Below, one piece after another: positions 15,967 to 23,978 of a stretch of DNA of 64,000 bases. Position 1 is the stretch's first letter. Every line of letters starts with the position of its first letter. The stretch is from positions 1 through 64,000 of the forward strand of contig NZ_AUCK01000023.1 of the NCBI RefSeq assembly GCF_000429725.1, given 5' to 3'. The notes under the pieces are model-generated. The model did no database searches. It was not told the origin of the DNA and worked only from the letters and a program-made list of their open reading frames with translations. Source of the stretch: Alkalicoccus chagannorensis DSM 18086 (GTDB taxonomy: Bacteria; Bacillota; Bacilli; Bacillales; Salisediminibacteriaceae). The position numbers were made by a program, and so were the translations under genes.

Positions 15967-17802
15967 ATGATCTACCGCAGTACCCAGGAAGTTATACATG
16001 ACCTTGAGCATCATGGACACCTCGTGCGCATCCAGGAGGAAGTGGATCCTCATCTGGAGATGGCCTCCCTTCATTTGAAAATGTATGAAGCCGGGGGTCC
16101 GGCCCTTTATTTTGAAAACGTCAAAGGAAGCAGCTATCCGGCTGTTTCGAATTTATTCGGAACGATCGAGCGAAGCGAATTTATTTTCCGCCGCACCCTT
16201 GAACCGGTGAAGAACGTGATGGAAGTCCGGAATGATCCGGCTGCAGCGATGAAAAAGCCGTGGCGGCATGTCGGCAGCGGGCTGGCCGCATTGAATGCAC
16301 TGCCCTTCAGACGGAGGTCGATGGAGGCGTCGGATATGAAAGAAATACAGGTCGAGGATCTGCCGCTGATCCAGCACTGGCCGGATGACGGGGGGGCCTT
16401 TATCACGCTTCCACAGGTCTATACCGAAGATCCTGATAAACCGGGTGTGATGAATGCCAATGTCGGGATGTACCGGGTGCAGCTCTCAGGGAACGAATTT
16501 GATCTGAATAAGGAAGCCGGCATGCATTATCAGATCCACCGCGGCATAGGCGTCCATCAGTCGAAAGCGAAAGCAGCCGGAAAACCGTTGAAAGTCAGTA
16601 TCTTTGTCGGCGGACCGCCTGCTCATACGCTCGCGGCAGTCATGCCGCTGCCGGAAGGCCTCAGTGAATTGACTTTTGCCGGGCTGCTGGCAGGGCGTCG
16701 GTTCCGGTATACGTACGATGAGCATGGCAGTGCCGTCAGCCTGGACGCAGATTTTGTGATCACGGGGGAGATCTATCACGATGAAGTGAAACCGGAAGGC
16801 CCTTTTGGGGACCACCTCGGCTATTACAGCCTGACCCACGACTTTCCAGTCCTCCGGATCGACAAAGTATACGCCCGGGAGAATGCCGTCTGGCCGTTTA
16901 CTGTCGTCGGCCGTCCTCCCCAGGAGGATACGACGTTCGGCGCGATGATACATGAGCTGACCGGCGGCGCCGTGAAGCAGGAAATACCCGGCGTAAAAGA
17001 GGTACATGCGGTTGACGCCGCAGGAGTGCATCCTCTGCTGCTGGCTGTCGGGAGCGAACGCTACACCCCCTATGCAGAAACGCAGAAGCCCGCAGAACTG
17101 CTCACCATTGCGCACCGCATTCTCGGTACCGGACAGCTGAGTCTGGCAAAATACGTCTGGATTACCGGCGGCGACTGCCCATCTGCTGATGATGAAGAAG
17201 CATTTTTCCAGTATATGCTCGAGCGGATGGATCTGCGGCGGGATCTTCATTTTCACACGAATACGACCATCGATACGCTGGACTATACGAGCGGCACGCT
17301 CAATGAGGGCAGTAAAGTCGTCCTGGCGGCCTATGGGAGCAGGAAACGGGAACTTCAAAAGGAAATCCCTGCTGCTGTGCAGGAGCATGATCAAGTCCTG
17401 AAGGCAGAGACCGTCATGCCCGGCATCGCCGCGCTGGAGCTGCAGGACGGGGCGGATGCATCGGCTTTTGCTGCCTCTCTGTCGGACCATTCCGGCCTGG
17501 ACGGAATGCCGCTGCTGATTCTTACTGATGATGCGGCATTTACCGCCGCTTCCATCGACAATTTTGTCTGGACCACATTTACGAGAAGCAACCCATCCCA
17601 GGACATGCACGGGACGAATGCGGGAACCAGGGATAAGCACTGGGGATGTGATCAGATGATTATTGATGCACGAAGAAAAGCGCATCACGCTCCTCCACTT
17701 ATTCCAGATCGAGAGACGGAAGAAAAAGTGAAGCGGTTTTTTGACGATGGCGGTCCGCTCGCGCCGTGGAAGAAAGATGTGCAGCTGGAGGAGAGAAGTT
17801 AA
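15967..17802 (+). CDS. UbiD-family decarboxylase (prenylated-FMN type)
   Basis: The 611-residue product is a long UbiD-family protein. It starts with the family's N-terminal domain (LEHHGHLVRIQEEVDPHLEM) and carries GMYRVQLSGNEFDL, IFVGGPPAHTLAAVMPLPEG and PEGPFGDHLGYYSLTHDFPV, the last being the conserved E-G-P-x-G-E/D-x-x-G-x-Y region. UbiD enzymes use prenylated FMN to (de)carboxylate aromatic or unsaturated acids. No UbiX flavin prenyltransferase is nearby. The substrate is not predictable; it could be a menaquinone-related or aromatic acid. Confidence 0.85.
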   Translation: MIYRSTQEVIHDLEHHGHLVRIQEEVDPHLEMASLHLKMYEAGGPALYFENVKGSSYPAVSNLFGTIERSEFIFRRTLEPVKNVMEVRNDPAAAMKKPWRHVGSGLAALNALPFRRRSMEASDMKEIQVEDLPLIQHWPDDGGAFITLPQVYTEDPDKPGVMNANVGMYRVQLSGNEFDLNKEAGMHYQIHRGIGVHQSKAKAAGKPLKVSIFVGGPPAHTLAAVMPLPEGLSELTFAGLLAGRRFRYTYDEHGSAVSLDADFVITGEIYHDEVKPEGPFGDHLGYYSLTHDFPVLRIDKVYARENAVWPFTVVGRPPQEDTTFGAMIHELTGGAVKQEIPGVKEVHAVDAAGVHPLLLAVGSERYTPYAETQKPAELLTIAHRILGTGQLSLAKYVWITGGDCPSADDEEAFFQYMLERMDLRRDLHFHTNTTIDTLDYTSGTLNEGSKVVLAAYGSRKRELQKEIPAAVQEHDQVLKAETVMPGIAALELQDGADASAFAASLSDHSGLDGMPLLILTDDAAFTAASIDNFVWTTFTRSNPSQDMHGTNAGTRDKHWGCDQMIIDARRKAHHAPPLIPDRETEEKVKRFFDDGGPLAPWKKDVQLEERS

Positions 17803-17908
17803 AAGTTTGTGAACAACGCGGCCGCATATGTCTTTTCTCTATGTTATCTGGTACAGTGGGGTAGAACAGACGCTGCGCATGGGCGCACTGTAAAGGAGGG
17901 ATGACCCT

Positions 17909-18430
17909 GTGAAGCAATGGAAATGGCTTTTGGCAACTGGACTGTTGATGATTATTGCAGCCGGCTGCTCAAACGAAGCGCTGGATGCATCGGATATTAA
18001 TGTTTCTGACTATGAACAAACGCTGGAGAGCGCCTCCGGCGGTGAAGAGACGGTGTTCACCGACGACCGGGCGGATGTATACTTCTATTTTACAGGGGTG
18101 GACTGAACAGTCTGCATGGACCAGCTGGTTCAGCTGGATGAGCAGAGAGAAGAACTTGAAGAACTTGGTTATAATGTGTATGGCATCAGCCCGGCACCAC
18201 CGGAACAGCATCAGCAGGCAATCGATCACTTTGATCTCGACATTGAACTGCTTTCTGATCCGATGGGGCAGGTGGGCATGGATCATGACTTCATCGATGA
18301 TGAGAATATGATTTACCGTGGATTCATGGCGGTGCAGCCTGAAACGAACCAATACGTGAAAGAAATTGATTATCTTGCCGGAGATAACATTGATCAGGTG
18401 AAAGAGACCCTCGAATCGATGAATCCGTAA
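17909..18430 (+). CDS. Probable selenoprotein: thioredoxin/AhpC-fold lipoprotein with in-frame TGA (UxxC)
   Basis: GTG 17909 follows AAAGGAGGG. The frame runs 65 codons to TGA at 18104-18106, then continues in the same frame without another stop to 18430, giving 173 residues if TGA is read as selenocysteine. The N-terminus is a lipoprotein signal (lipobox IIAAGC). Residues about 58-90 read VYFYFTGVD-U-TVCMDQL, so TGA is at position 66 and Cys at 69: a UxxC motif exactly where AhpC/TSA and thioredoxin-like lipoproteins carry CxxC. The downstream half has the fold's usual ISPAPPEQHQQ and LLSDPMGQVG segments. A SECIS-like hairpin follows the TGA. The alternative is a TGC/TGT to TGA nonsense mutation. 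No sel genes lie in the window. Confidence 0.7.
18111..18146 (+). promoter_or_regulatory. Bacterial SECIS-like stem-loop after the in-frame TGA
   Basis: CCAGCTG (18121-18127) and CAGCTGG (18131-18137) form a 7-bp stem closed by the loop GTT. An outer stem TCTGC/GCAGA (18111-18115, 18142-18146) extends it across a small internal loop. The loop opens with G followed by U, 21 bases after the TGA, within the distance usually given for bacterial SECIS elements (about 16-37). The stem partly reflects repeated Gln-Leu codons, so chance is possible. Confidence 0.55.
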
Positions 18431-18475
18431 GATAGATACGCAGCAGATGCTCGTGAAAGCCACCTGCTGCAAGAC

Positions 18476-18515
18476 AGACGTGCACTGGGAGACCAATCCA
18501 GTGCACGTCTTTTTG
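18476..18515 (+). terminator. Terminator after the UxxC lipoprotein gene
   Basis: AGACGTGCACTGG (18476-18488) pairs perfectly with 18498-18510 and runs into TTTTT. It shows that the transcript continues past the TGA to the end of the long frame, although it would also serve a broken gene. Confidence 0.9.
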
Positions 18516-18597
18516 GGCTCTGCTGTCAGCAGGTTTATCCCATCGGCCCAGCGGGAAAACGGTAAACAGTTTATGATTCAAAGGAGGATGATCAAAC

Positions 18598-18960
18598 ATG
18601 AGCCGCCATATTCAAGTATATGTACCAACGGAGAACGACGCTGAAAATCTTGCAACAAGCTTGAAAAAGTACAGTGTATCCAACGTGACTGTGGAGCGTA
18701 TCCCGGATCAGGACCTCTCTTCGGATTTCGTGATTGTTCCTGCCGCTTCGATTGGAAATGTTGGAGCCGGTCATCAGGGGCACCCATCCATGTTCGCATC
18801 GCTCCATTCCTTAAAGGAGCAGATGACAGCTGACAATCAACCTTCCCCGGACTATGTCGTTGGATTTTCGGTGGAGGAAGACCAGCGGAGCGACGTGATG
18901 CAGGAAATTAAACAAGTGGACAACGCGTATCTCGATAAGGAAGAAGCGGAAGAAAGCTGA
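18598..18960 (+). CDS. Conserved-looking hypothetical cytosolic protein
   Basis: The 120-residue product has no signal or membrane segment. It starts with a beta-alpha-beta-like segment (IQVYVPTENDAENLATSL) and ends with an acidic helix (LDKEEAEES). A glycine-rich middle (IGNVGAGHQGHP) separates two similar halves, which suggests a small ferredoxin-like or stress protein fold. I do not recognise the family with certainty. AAAGGAGG lies before the ATG, and a terminator follows at 18998. Confidence 0.7.
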   Translation: MSRHIQVYVPTENDAENLATSLKKYSVSNVTVERIPDQDLSSDFVIVPAASIGNVGAGHQGHPSMFASLHSLKEQMTADNQPSPDYVVGFSVEEDQRSDVMQEIKQVDNAYLDKEEAEES

Positions 18961-18997
18961 CGGCTGCTCTCCGTATAAAACACGATGCCTTTCGTAT

Positions 18998-19034
18998 AGA
19001 GGTGTTATCAGGGTACTTGGTAACACCTCTTTTT
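18998..19034 (+). terminator. Terminator after 18598-18960
   Basis: AGAGGTGTTA (18998-19007) pairs perfectly with TAACACCTCT (19021-19030), followed by TTTT. Confidence 0.85.
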
Positions 19035-19036
19035 CG

Positions 19037-19105
19037 TTGTATAAAAAAGTATAAGTTTTCATACAGGGGGACGGCGGCTTCATTCGGCTCAGGCGAACAG
19101 GAGGA
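19037..19105 (+). repeat. Interspersed repeat family A, copy A3 (5' half only)
   Basis: The 5' block GTATAAGTTTTCATACAGGG and GGACGGCGGCTTC are well conserved. Similarity ends near 19105 and the 3' arm is absent. The copy starts three bases after the T-run of the preceding terminator. Confidence 0.75.
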
Positions 19106-19621
19106 ACATCCATGCGTACCTGCGCTATCTGTTGGAAACCCTGCCGAACCTGCCGTCCCTGAGTCCCGATGTTCTAAAGGCGTACCTGCCGTGGGCGCCG
19201 GCCATGAAGGAAGCCTTTGTGTTCAAGCCGGAATAAGCGTTACCAGCGGCCGATGGGTGTATGCCGCTCTTGAAAAAGAGGAAGGTATACGGCTTTCTCG
19301 CGTGCCCGAGCAGAAGGCGCGGCTCAGGATCAGCGAGCGGTTTTCTTGCGACGAGTAACCGCAGAAGCGCCGTCTGAAAATCCCTTCTTCCCCGGGAGAG
19401 GGGAAGAAGGACTTGAAGACAAGCCCTGCGGAAAGCCCGGCGCGGCAGGCACAGCGCCTGATTTACGTACGTATTCTTTGACGCTTACACAAAGTTTACA
19501 TCGACGCGTGCGCATGCTTGAACGCTGACGCTTCTTCCTCGTTGTGGTACGCTGGGGATAAATTCTGAGTAGGTAGAGAGGAGGGAGTGGACGCGGAAAG
19601 TCGACGACGTCTACGCTGAAG
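19106..19621. other. Gene-free region with a repeat fragment
   Basis: I see no supported gene in these 516 bases. A stem CCCTTCTTCCCC / GGGGAAGAAGG lies at about 19381-19409. The segment around 19467-19491 (TACGTATTCTTTGACGCTTA) reappears at 54982-55001 at the end of the family B copy there, so this is probably another decayed mobile element. A GGAGGG at 19580-19585 precedes the next gene by too great a distance to be its ribosome binding site. Confidence 0.45.
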
Positions 19622-20251
19622 ATGACACGATCTGGAAACATTTATTGTGTAGGAAGAAACTATCAGTTACACGCGGAAGAGCTGGGGAATAAAGTGCCGG
19701 AGGAACCGATGCTGTTTGCCAAACCGCCGGCGTCCCTCATGAATGCAGAGAGAGAGAAAACGATAGACCTCCCTGGAAACAGAGGAGCGGTGCATGTTGA
19801 AACAGAACTGGTGGTCCGTCTCAAGCAGTCCTGGGCAGCCTCGGACTCCTTGGCTGATGCCATCGACGGAGTGGCTGTCGGCATCGATTGGACGCTGCGG
19901 GAGGTGCAACAGCGTCTGAAAGAAGCAGGACATCCGTGGCTCAAGGCGAAAGGGTTCAAAGGAGGCGCCCTCCTTGGACCGATGCATCCCTTTTCCGAAA
20001 CAGCCTGGCAGCAGACGTCCTTCGGTCTCCGTCGGAATGGCCGCCTGCAGCAGGCAGGAAGCCCGGAACAGATGGTGTTTCCATTAGCACGGCTGCTGGA
20101 CGAGGTGGAGGACTGGTTTGGCACATCTGCAGGAGACCTTTTGTACACCGGAACTCCAGCCGGCGTCGGGCCCGTCGAGGACGGCGATCAGGTGGAGCTG
20201 CTCTTTCAAGAACAGGTAGACTGTCGCTTTACCGTTCGGAAGAGAACATAA
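19622..20251 (+). CDS. Fumarylacetoacetate hydrolase family protein
   Basis: The 209-residue product fits the FAH family: IYCVGRNYQLHAEELGN at the N-terminus, then MLFAKPPASL, an ETELVVRL metal-ligand region (Glu residues, about 60-67), and a C-terminal GDLLYTGTPAGVGPV motif. Such proteins hydrolyse or decarboxylate acylpyruvates or oxaloacetate. Bacillus YisK is a relative. No strong Shine-Dalgarno lies close to ATG 19622, so the start is less certain than for its neighbours. No aromatic catabolism genes are adjacent. Confidence 0.82.
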   Translation: MTRSGNIYCVGRNYQLHAEELGNKVPEEPMLFAKPPASLMNAEREKTIDLPGNRGAVHVETELVVRLKQSWAASDSLADAIDGVAVGIDWTLREVQQRLKEAGHPWLKAKGFKGGALLGPMHPFSETAWQQTSFGLRRNGRLQQAGSPEQMVFPLARLLDEVEDWFGTSAGDLLYTGTPAGVGPVEDGDQVELLFQEQVDCRFTVRKRT

Positions 20252-20334
20252 TCGAAAAACGAGGGCTGCGGGAGTTTCTGCCTGAAAGAGCGGTGCACCT
20301 TACATCGACAGCCCGCGCAGCCGCTTGAAGACAA

Positions 20335-20455
20335 GGCTATGTTATCGTTTGTTGTGGATTTCATCCGCTTTCGGCGGATGCTTGCTCAGGGGGTTATCCC
20401 TTGAGCGTCGCCGCCTATCGCTGCTTTCATCAAATAACAACAACAAGCTTTAATA
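20335..20455. other. Structured intergenic element with several hairpins
   Basis: Within 120 bases there is CATCCGC/GCGGATG (20369-20387, 5-base loop), a GCTCAGGG / CCCTTGAGC stem (about 20390-20407) and outer flanks that are roughly complementary (TTGTTGT...GATTTCATC near 20350 and GATGAAA-like near 20428-20450). Read on the minus strand the first hairpin has a GAAA-type loop. No frame is open. It may be a small RNA or a miniature mobile element. Confidence 0.4.
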
Positions 20456-20463
20456 GAGCTTAA

Positions 20464-20510
20464 GACAAAAGCCTGTCAGACACAACACTGTCTGACAGGC
20501 TTTTGTCGAT
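20464..20510. terminator. Bidirectional terminator between the FAH gene and the GH4 gene
   Basis: Arms 20464-20482 and 20489-20507 form a perfect 19-bp stem (core AAGCCTGTCAGACA) with A-run and T-run on either side, well placed for two converging genes. Confidence 0.9.
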
Positions 20511-20539
20511 TGGTTCGCTGATGCTGTCGATCCCGTCCT

Positions 20540-21871
20540 TTATTCTGCTGCGGGAGCAGGGTGGGTAAAACGAGGAAGATAAGCGCGATGAGCGTCCAGC
20601 ATTTCGTCCAGTATTGTCTTAGCCAGTTCATCCGACTGGACGAGCGGGTTGATCGTCATAGCAAGAAGCGCTTTTTCGTAGCTTCCACTAACCGCGGCCT
20701 CGGCAGCCACCCGTTCAAAAGACTTAATCTGCTGCACGAGCCCCTGGACAGCTACCGGCAGTTCGCCGACAGTAATCGGCCTTGGACCGTCTTTCGTAAT
20801 AACCGAACTTACTTCAACAGCAGATCCAGGATCGATGCCGCTGATCGCTCCGTTGTTTTTCGTATTGACCGGCTGAATGTCCCGCTTATCGTTATAAATG
20901 GAGTTGATCAGACTGCACGCTGCATCGCTGTAGTAGGCACCACCACGCTGGGACAGCTGTTCCGGCTTCTCACGCAGCTCTGTGTCTTGATACAGTTCGA
21001 ACAGCTCATGCTCGAGCTGCTGCACGACCTCAGCCCGCGTTCCCTCTTCTTCAGCTTCCTGCTGCTCCCGTTCGAGCATCTGCTTCGTTTTATAGTAGTA
21101 GCGGTGGTACGGGCAGGGGAGAACGCCAAGTGCCCGGAGAAAGTCCGGATCCCAGCCGAGGTCGACAATGTTCCGCATCGTCATGCCCGACTCTCCGGAA
21201 GCGAGTTTATCAACTACTTCTGTAGTCACCTCTCTGCCATCCAGGTAAATATGAAGACCGAACACCATATGGTTCAGCCCGGCAAAATCGATATGAACCC
21301 GATCCGGTGCAACATCCAGCATCGCAGCGGTCCCCATCTGCATCCCGACAGGAACATTACACAGCCCGACAAAGCGCCGCCAGTTCGTATGACGATAGAC
21401 GGCTTCGGTCACCATGCCGGCCGGATTCGTAAAGTTGATGAGCCAGGCATCAGGGCAGAGCTCCTCCATATCCTCAATGATGGACAGCAGTACCGGAATC
21501 GTCCGCAGCCCCTTCATCAGCCCGCCAGGACCATTCGTTTCCTGACCGATCACCCCGTGCTTCAGCGGAATCCGTTCATCCAGCGCTCTGGCATCCAGAG
21601 AGCCGACACGGAACTGCGTCGTCACAAAATCCGCCCCGGCAAGTGCTTCTCTCCGGTCCAGCGTCGTATGCACCTTGATCGGCAGGCCGGCTTCCTCCAC
21701 CATACGTTCAGCCAGCGCGCCCGTAATGCGGAGCTTTTCCCTTCCTTCTTCCACATCGACGAGCCACAGCTCTGTGATTGGGAGTTCCTCATACCTCCGG
21801 ATAAAGCCTTCGACCAGCTCCGGCGTGTAGCTGGAACCTCCACCAATGGTTGCGATTTTCAATCCTGACAT
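20540..21871 (-). CDS. licH: 6-phospho-beta-glucosidase, glycoside hydrolase family 4 (LicH-like)
   Basis: I place the start at ATG 21871, seven bases after GGAGG, giving 443 residues. The N-terminus is the GH4 NAD-binding motif (IATIGGGSSYTPELVEG). INFTNPAGMVTEAVYRH (about 145-161), the metal-binding CNVP (about 173-176) and FAGLNHM complete the signature. The enzyme splits phosphorylated beta-glucosides with NAD and a divalent metal. It is divergent from a RpiR regulator and close to a ROK kinase, but no PTS genes lie in the window. Confidence 0.9.
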   Translation of the reverse strand: MSGLKIATIGGGSSYTPELVEGFIRRYEELPITELWLVDVEEGREKLRITGALAERMVEEAGLPIKVHTTLDRREALAGADFVTTQFRVGSLDARALDERIPLKHGVIGQETNGPGGLMKGLRTIPVLLSIIEDMEELCPDAWLINFTNPAGMVTEAVYRHTNWRRFVGLCNVPVGMQMGTAAMLDVAPDRVHIDFAGLNHMVFGLHIYLDGREVTTEVVDKLASGESGMTMRNIVDLGWDPDFLRALGVLPCPYHRYYYKTKQMLEREQQEAEEEGTRAEVVQQLEHELFELYQDTELREKPEQLSQRGGAYYSDAACSLINSIYNDKRDIQPVNTKNNGAISGIDPGSAVEVSSVITKDGPRPITVGELPVAVQGLVQQIKSFERVAAEAAVSGSYEKALLAMTINPLVQSDELAKTILDEMLDAHRAYLPRFTHPAPAAE

Positions 21872-21935
21872 GCTGATACCTCCTTGTATTTGTTCATTGT
21901 TTGTTAAAATACAGGTAAACAGGGGGGATGAAGCG

Positions 21936-22652
21936 ATGTTTGATCCAGACCACATGAAACAATTCTCTGAAGTCGATACGGCAATATATACGTTCGTCAT
22001 CCATCATAAAGAACAGGCTGCCTACATGCGGGTCCGGGAACTGGCCGAGGCGGCACACGTCTCGCCGGCGTCGGTCCATAGGTTCTGTATCAAAAATGGG
22101 TACAGCGGCTTTTCGGAATGGAAAGCCGCACTGAAACAAACATTGAAAACCGAACCGGCAGCCACCACCTCCATGCATGATGTGATGGAGGAATTTCTGG
22201 AGCGGACCCTCCGCGGCGATGACGCAGCGAGAATCGAACAGGCTGCTGCGAGTATCCGTGAAGCTGATTTCGTGCTCTGCGCTGGAACCGGAGGGTCAGG
22301 GATCATGGCGGAATACGGGGCGCGCTATTTCGCGAGCATGGGCTGCTTTGCCGCGAGCATCAACGATCCTTTTTATCCCATTCACGGCGCCTACGGCCGA
22401 AAGACGACTGCGGTTGTTCTCTCTGTTTCCGGAGAGACGTCCATGACGCTTGAACAGACGAGGCAGCTCCAGGAAAACGGAGCTTACATTATCAGTATCA
22501 CCAACCATCGAAGCTGTACACTGGCTGGGATTGCCGATCTGCCGTTGACCTACTTCATGGATCAGCAGTTCGCTGGCCATTCCAACGTGACTACCCAGCT
22601 GCCGGTCGTTTATCTACTCGAACTGCTCGGCCGGGAAGCTTCCCGGAGATGA
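21936..22652 (+). CDS. RpiR-family regulator (HTH plus SIS domain)
   Basis: ATG 21936 follows GGGGGG; the frame is open upstream, but that part lies under the licH start. The 238-residue product has an N-terminal RpiR helix-turn-helix (AAHVSPASVHRFCIKNGYSGFSE-like, about residues 33-56) and a C-terminal SIS sugar-phosphate domain (LCAGTGGSGIMAEYGAR, about 110-127). It probably controls licH and the ROK kinase in response to a sugar phosphate. Its 3' end overlaps the kinase gene by 43 bases tail to tail. Confidence 0.88.
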   Translation: MFDPDHMKQFSEVDTAIYTFVIHHKEQAAYMRVRELAEAAHVSPASVHRFCIKNGYSGFSEWKAALKQTLKTEPAATTSMHDVMEEFLERTLRGDDAARIEQAAASIREADFVLCAGTGGSGIMAEYGARYFASMGCFAASINDPFYPIHGAYGRKTTAVVLSVSGETSMTLEQTRQLQENGAYIISITNHRSCTLAGIADLPLTYFMDQQFAGHSNVTTQLPVVYLLELLGREASRR

Positions 22653-23512
22653 TGGGCGAGAGCTCCGACGATGCCTGCATCATTTCGGAAATGGCAGAGC
22701 TCGATATCCGGCAGAAACGTCTGATCAAGGAAGGCGTATTCCTGTCGTAGCTCTTCGAGGAAAGCAGGGCGTTCTGTCATCCCACCGCCGATGAGGACCA
22801 GTGGAGGGTTCAGCACCGCACTGATGTTATAGATGCCTGCAGCGATAGTCGCGTAGAAGCGCTGCACGAGTCTGGACGCATGGACACAGCCGCGGTCCGC
22901 CTCCGCAAATACAGTCTCTCCGCTGACATCGCGAACCGGCATGTGAAAGATCTCTGCGTATTGACGGCGGAGAGCGAAGAGGCCGGCGGTCCGGTTCCAG
23001 CTGTAGTCATCTGGTTTTCCGGGCTGGAGGCCGGAGAGCAGCATGTAACCGAATTCTCCGCTGCGGTATGAGTGGCCCCGGACCAGGCCGCCGTGAATGA
23101 AGACAGCTCCGCCTATTCCTGTACCGATGGTCATACAGACAAAGTGCTGGACATGCTGGGCACGACCGAGCCAGTGTTCCGCTAATGCGGCACAATTAAC
23201 ATCGTTCTCGATCGAGACTGGAAGCCCGGTTTCTGCTTCCAGGCTGCTGCGGATGTTCCTACCGTGAAAATCGCTGACTGCTCCGGCATTATGCATGTAG
23301 CCAGAGACAGGATCAATAAAACCGGGAGCACTGAGCGCGGTTCCGGCAGCCTGTCCGCGGTACTGCATCATGATGCGCCGGATTTCGTCGTAGATGTGTG
23401 CTCCATCTGCCTGATTGGAAGAAAAACGATGCTTTTCCTGAATCGTTCCATCCTCTGCTAAAAGACCCCATTTCACGTCAGTGCCGCCAATATCAAAAGA
23501 TAAGTATGTCAT
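22610..23512 (-). CDS. ROK-family sugar kinase (beta-glucoside kinase/glucokinase type)
   Basis: The 300-residue product begins with the ATP-binding FDIGGTDVKWGL. It carries ENDVNCAALAEHWLG (about 102-116), TIGTGIGGAVFIHGGLV (about 128-144) and the ROK core. The zinc-binding CxCGxxGC motif of typical ROK glucokinases is missing, as in the beta-glucoside kinases (BglK). With licH this suggests phosphorylation of imported beta-glucosides in the cytosol followed by phospho-glucoside cleavage, which would explain the absence of PTS genes. Confidence 0.82.
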   Translation of the reverse strand: MTYLSFDIGGTDVKWGLLAEDGTIQEKHRFSSNQADGAHIYDEIRRIMMQYRGQAAGTALSAPGFIDPVSGYMHNAGAVSDFHGRNIRSSLEAETGLPVSIENDVNCAALAEHWLGRAQHVQHFVCMTIGTGIGGAVFIHGGLVRGHSYRSGEFGYMLLSGLQPGKPDDYSWNRTAGLFALRRQYAEIFHMPVRDVSGETVFAEADRGCVHASRLVQRFYATIAAGIYNISAVLNPPLVLIGGGMTERPAFLEELRQEYAFLDQTFLPDIELCHFRNDAGIVGALAHHLREASRPSSSSR

Positions 23513-23978
23513 CCGGACCTCACTCCTCTGCTTCGATTGTACCTATCATAGCCGAAGCAGCCCCTGTTGAAAACTAATTACAGGCATATTGTCTCTCTTT
23601 CCCCTGTAATCGTAAAGACAACTTCCACTACTTGTAACAAAGAAACAGGAAAGAAGCATGTTTCATCTGTGAAACAGAGCGTTTTAGGAGTGCATCGATG
23701 CTCCTCCAGGAGAGAACGAAATGCTTTTTCTTCCGAAACGAATGGTAGTGGTTCAGCTGGTCGAACATGAATCGCCGGAACGCGAGCTCTTTTCTTGCAC
23801 GCTATCATGCTCAATATTTCACAAAAAAGACACAGGCATACATGTTCACAGATTCACAAACTATGTTATAGTAAAACTATAGAAAGGTTGCTCAGTAATT
23901 CACAAGAAAGATTGCCGGCACGAACAACAGAGCAGCTTTTCCTAAACTTACTTACATTCCTTAAAGGAGGAACTGATC
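23513..23978. other. Intergenic region before the DoxX gene
   Basis: No gene is supported here; short frames lack ribosome binding sites and known sequence. It contains the promoter candidate at 23845 and about 100 bases of leader before the DoxX start. Confidence 0.4.
23845..23872 (+). promoter_or_regulatory. Sigma-A promoter candidate for the DoxX gene
   Basis: TTCACA (23845-23850) and TATAGT (23867-23872) are 16 bases apart and lie about 105 bases before the start codon. A second TTCACA at 23853 is too close to the -10 box. Confidence 0.45.

Noticed and set aside
17909-18106. Reading 17909-18106 and 18116-18430 as two separate short genes or a simple pseudogene
   Set aside because: The halves share one frame and one fold, the only break is a TGA at a redox Cys position, and ATG 18116 has no ribosome binding site. 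A nonsense mutation stays possible and is stated as the alternative.
19002-19641. Frames on both strands before the FAH gene
   Set aside because: They cross repeat copy A3 and a family B fragment and lack start sites.
23567-23814. Frames on both strands upstream of the DoxX gene
   Set aside because: No start signals and no recognisable sequence; they cover the likely promoter region.
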